Source: Bacteroides neonati (GTDB taxonomy: Bacteria; Bacteroidota; Bacteroidia; Bacteroidales; Bacteroidaceae). Taken from it: a stretch of DNA of 58,306 nt. Positions 55,736-58,306 of the stretch are shown piece after piece. Positions within the stretch are counted from its first letter, which is position 1. Every line of letters begins with the position of its first letter. Location: assembly GCF_000499785.1 (NCBI RefSeq), contig NZ_HG726021.1, forward strand, positions 1 through 58,306. The letters are read 5' to 3'. The notes below the pieces were generated by a model. The model made no database searches and had not been told where the DNA came from. It saw only the letters and a program-made list of their open reading frames with translations. Position numbers and translations under genes: made by a program.

Positions 55736-58033
55736 ATGAAGAAATTTCTTTTACTGCTATTTGTCTTTTTACTTTCATTTGCTCCCACATTCGCTCAGAA
55801 GGTTGGGCTTGTGTTGAGTGGCGGTGGAGCTAAAGGATTGACCCATATCGGTATTATTCGAGCGTTGGAGGAAAATAATATTCCCATTGATTATATTACA
55901 GGCACTTCGATGGGTGCTATTATAGGCTCTTTATATGCGATGGGCTACTCTCCCGATGATATGGAAGAATTATTGAAGTCGGAAGAGTTTAAACGCTGGT
56001 ACTCGGGCGAAATAGAAGAGAAATACATGTATTATTTTAAGAAAAACCAGCCTACTCCCGAATTTCTTAATATCCGATTCTCTTTCAAAGATTCCTTGAG
56101 CATCAAGCCACAGTTTCTGCCTTCAAGTGTGGTCAATCCCATTCAGATGAATTTGGTATTTGTAGACCTTTATGCACGGGCTACAGCTGCTTGTGGCAGA
56201 GACTTTGATAAACTTTTTGTTCCTTTTCGCTGTGTTGCCTCCGATGTATATAACAAAAAGCAATTGGTGTTGAAGCACGGCGATTTAGGTGATGCCGTAC
56301 GGGCATCTATGAGTTTTCCGTTCATGTTCAAGCCTATTGAACTAAATGGCGTTTTGGCTTATGATGGTGGAATTTACAATAATTTTCCGAGCGATGTGAT
56401 GCGGGATGATTTTAATCCCGACGTGATAATCGGCAGTGTAGTAGCTACTAATCCTACTAAACCAAAAGAGAATGATTTGATGAGCCAGATTGAAAATATG
56501 GTGATGCAGAAAACCGATTATTCTCTTCCGGATTCCGTCGGAGTAGTAATGACGTTTAAATATGATGATGTTAATCTTCTTGATTTTCAGCGAATTGACG
56601 AACTGCATGATATCGGTTACAATCGTGCGATCAGTATGATGGATACCATCAAAAAGCGAATCCGACGAAGGGTAAATATGGATAATATCCGTTTGAGGCG
56701 TTTGGTTTATCGAAGCAACTATCCCGAATTGCGATTTAAGAATATCTATATTGATGGTGCCAATGGGCAGCAACAGGCTTATATGAAAAAAGAGTTTCAT
56801 GTTTCCGACAATAAAGAGTTCACTTACGAGGATGTGAAGCGAGGTTATTTCAGGTTGCTTTCCGATAATATGATCTCAGAGATTATTCCGCATGCGGTAT
56901 ATAACCCTAAGGATGACTCATACGATTTGCACTTAAAAGTCAAGCTGGAGGATAACCTGGCGGTTCGTGTGGGCGGGAGTCTTTCGACTACTAGTTCGAG
57001 CCAGATATACCTGGGGCTTAGCTACCAAAACTTAAACTACTATTCAAAGGAGTTTTCGTTTGACGGACAGTTAGGTAAAATCTACAATAACGCTCAGTTG
57101 ATGGCTAAGATTGATTTTGCGACTACCATACCGACCTCGTATCGTTTTATCGCATCAATCACTACGTTCGATTACTTCAAAAAAGATAAACTATTCTCTC
57201 GAAATGATAAGCCTGCTTTTAATCAGAAAGACGAGCGGTTTGTCAAGCTATTGGTTGCACTTCCTTTCCTGTCGAGTAAGCGTGCCGAGTTTGGCTTTGG
57301 TATGGCGCAGATAGAAGATCGTTACTTTCAAGGAAACGTGATCGATTTTGATAAGGATAAATACGATAAAAGCCGTTATCGGCTATTTGGAGGATCTATC
57401 AGCTTCAATGGAAGCACACTCAATTCGCGGCAATACCCTACGATGGGAGCCCGTGAGGCTTTGGTGGCACAGATATTTACCGGTAAAGAGTACTTTTATC
57501 CCGGTATGAAATTGGAAGGTAAAAAGAATACCGAAGAAGACCATTCCTGGTTGCAATTGTCGTATACGAAGGAAAAATACCACCGTATGTCTGAGCATTG
57601 GACGTTAGGATGGTATTTGCAGGCTTTATATGCTTCGAGAAACTTTTCGGAGAACTATGTCTCAACGATGATGCAAGCAAGCGAATTTGCCCCTACAGCG
57701 CATGGTAAATTAACGTATAACGAAGCATTCCGTGCCAATCAATTTGTCGGCGCAGGTATTCGTCCAATCTATCGTTTGAATCAGTTATTCCATCTTCGTG
57801 GCGAATTTTATGGTTTTATGCCTATTTTTCCTATCGAGAAAAACTCTATAAATAAAGCATACTACGGAAAAGCCTTTTCTCGCTTCGAATATTTAGGAGA
57901 AATTTCTCTAGTTTGTCAATTACCTTTTGGATCGATATCTGCATATGTAAATCATTATAGCTCACCGAGAAGGGAGTGGAATGCCGGTCTTACATTGGGC
58001 TGGCAGCTGTTTAATTATCGGTTTATTGAGTAA
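55736..58033 (+). CDS. Patatin-like phospholipase with outer-membrane barrel (765 aa)
   Basis: Signal peptide (ending APTFAQ), patatin domain (residues about 22-240) with oxyanion loop SGGGAKG, nucleophile Ser58 in GTSMG and partner Asp210 in DGGIYNNFP, then a POTRA-like part (about 330-420) and a C-terminal 16-strand-type Omp85 barrel ending in YRFIE. Same layout as PlpD-like type V exporters of the patatin group. Acyl hydrolase at the outer membrane; substrate probably phospholipid. Confidence 0.9.
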   Translation: MKKFLLLLFVFLLSFAPTFAQKVGLVLSGGGAKGLTHIGIIRALEENNIPIDYITGTSMGAIIGSLYAMGYSPDDMEELLKSEEFKRWYSGEIEEKYMYYFKKNQPTPEFLNIRFSFKDSLSIKPQFLPSSVVNPIQMNLVFVDLYARATAACGRDFDKLFVPFRCVASDVYNKKQLVLKHGDLGDAVRASMSFPFMFKPIELNGVLAYDGGIYNNFPSDVMRDDFNPDVIIGSVVATNPTKPKENDLMSQIENMVMQKTDYSLPDSVGVVMTFKYDDVNLLDFQRIDELHDIGYNRAISMMDTIKKRIRRRVNMDNIRLRRLVYRSNYPELRFKNIYIDGANGQQQAYMKKEFHVSDNKEFTYEDVKRGYFRLLSDNMISEIIPHAVYNPKDDSYDLHLKVKLEDNLAVRVGGSLSTTSSSQIYLGLSYQNLNYYSKEFSFDGQLGKIYNNAQLMAKIDFATTIPTSYRFIASITTFDYFKKDKLFSRNDKPAFNQKDERFVKLLVALPFLSSKRAEFGFGMAQIEDRYFQGNVIDFDKDKYDKSRYRLFGGSISFNGSTLNSRQYPTMGAREALVAQIFTGKEYFYPGMKLEGKKNTEEDHSWLQLSYTKEKYHRMSEHWTLGWYLQALYASRNFSENYVSTMMQASEFAPTAHGKLTYNEAFRANQFVGAGIRPIYRLNQLFHLRGEFYGFMPIFPIEKNSINKAYYGKAFSRFEYLGEISLVCQLPFGSISAYVNHYSSPRREWNAGLTLGWQLFNYRFIE

Positions 58034-58061
58034 ATTTGTAGAAAGAAAATCCTAGAAACGC

Positions 58062-58091
58062 TTGCTATTCTCAAAAAAGTCCGTATCTTTG
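58062..58091 (+). promoter_or_regulatory. Promoter of the tRNA-Arg pair
   Basis: TTG (58062-58064), 19 bp, then TATCTTTG (58084-58091), the full Bacteroides promoter pattern, 23 bp before the first tRNA. Confidence 0.85.
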
Positions 58092-58114
58092 CACCCGTTA
58101 AACAAAAACAAAGA

Positions 58115-58188
58115 GGCCGCGTAGCTCAACTGAATAGAGTAGCTGACTACGGATCAGCCGGTTACAGGTTTGAATCCTGTCGCGGTCA
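58115..58188 (+). tRNA. tRNA-Arg(ACG), copy 1
   Basis: 74 nt folding into a full cloverleaf: acceptor GGCCGCG with CGCGGTC (one G-T), D arm TAGCTCAACTGAATAGAGTA, anticodon arm GCTGA-CTACGGA-TCAGC with anticodon ACG, and T arm ACAGG-TTTGAAT-CCTGT. CCA is not encoded. A34 is expected to be edited to inosine by TadA. Confidence 0.96.
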
Positions 58189-58206
58189 CTTTGAAAATTA
58201 GCCAAT

Positions 58207-58280
58207 GGCCGCGTAGCTCAACTGAATAGAGTAGCTGACTACGGATCAGCCGGTTACAGGTTTGAATCCTGTCGCGGTCA
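58207..58280 (+). tRNA. tRNA-Arg(ACG), copy 2
   Basis: Identical in all 74 positions to copy 1 and separated from it by 18 bp, so the two come from a recent tandem duplication. The window ends 26 bp later; further copies could follow. Confidence 0.96.
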
Positions 58281-58306
58281 CTGATAATTTTAAGTTTAAT
58301 AACGAG

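Noticed and set aside
1..58306. CRISPR array or insertion sequence
   Set aside because: I found no regularly spaced short direct repeats with unique spacers and no transposase frame; the only recombinase is the integrase at 11797-13200.

Overview
The window looks like chromosome from a gut-type Bacteroidales bacterium, close to Bacteroides, carrying the right part of a prophage. Four things point there: recurrent TAnnTTTG -7 promoter boxes instead of sigma70 boxes; the gene order tsaD, cinA-like, rpmB, rpmG, DUF4295, ftsY, rimO, HU; a complete aerotolerance (Bat) operon; and lipoproteins and exported enzymes of Bacteroides type.

Bases 1 to about 13.3 kb are prophage and accessory DNA. A 5'-truncated collagen-like tail protein is followed by two small genes and a lysis cassette of holin, M15 endolysin and a protein built like a one-piece spanin. 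A possibly structured leader precedes an AntA-type antirepressor. Next comes an AT-rich cargo region: a small membrane protein, a HEPN-motif protein, a 71-residue DUF2589-like protein, a PD-(D/E)XK nuclease, a small secreted PepSY-like protein, and an overlapping two-gene unit of an unknown protein plus a PIN nuclease. A tyrosine recombinase on the minus strand closes the region, with a 10-bp inverted repeat over its promoter.

From 13.8 to 17.0 kb lie a lipoprotein, an OmpA-family protein, a second copy of the secreted PepSY-like gene (about 88% identical to the one beside the integrase), a tiny lipoprotein and a DUF2809 membrane protein. tamB follows on the minus strand, apparently with a non-ATG start.

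Between tamB and tsaD sits a cassette of about 6.7 kb (roughly 21.84 to 28.55 kb). It encodes exported enzymes: a bile-salt-hydrolase-type amidase, a DUF1254/DUF1214 protein, an outer-membrane barrel, an amidohydrolase lipoprotein and an alpha/beta-hydrolase-fold protein. The same 17-bp sequence occurs at both ends of the cassette, and the right copy lies in the spacer of the tsaD promoter, which suggests insertion into the tamB/tsaD intergenic region.

From 28.6 kb onward the DNA is core chromosome: tRNA modification (tsaD), the cinA-like gene, ribosomal proteins, SRP receptor (ftsY), rimO, HU, a membrane protein joining an HU-like domain to LysM, the MoxR/DUF58/BatA-E operon, a small regulator-like protein, a universal stress protein, a TPR protein, gyrA, a clpC-type unfoldase, htpG and a patatin-like outer-membrane phospholipase. 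The window ends in two identical tandem tRNA-Arg(ACG) genes. The gyrA/clpC intergenic region carries three palindromes spaced exactly 23 bp apart.
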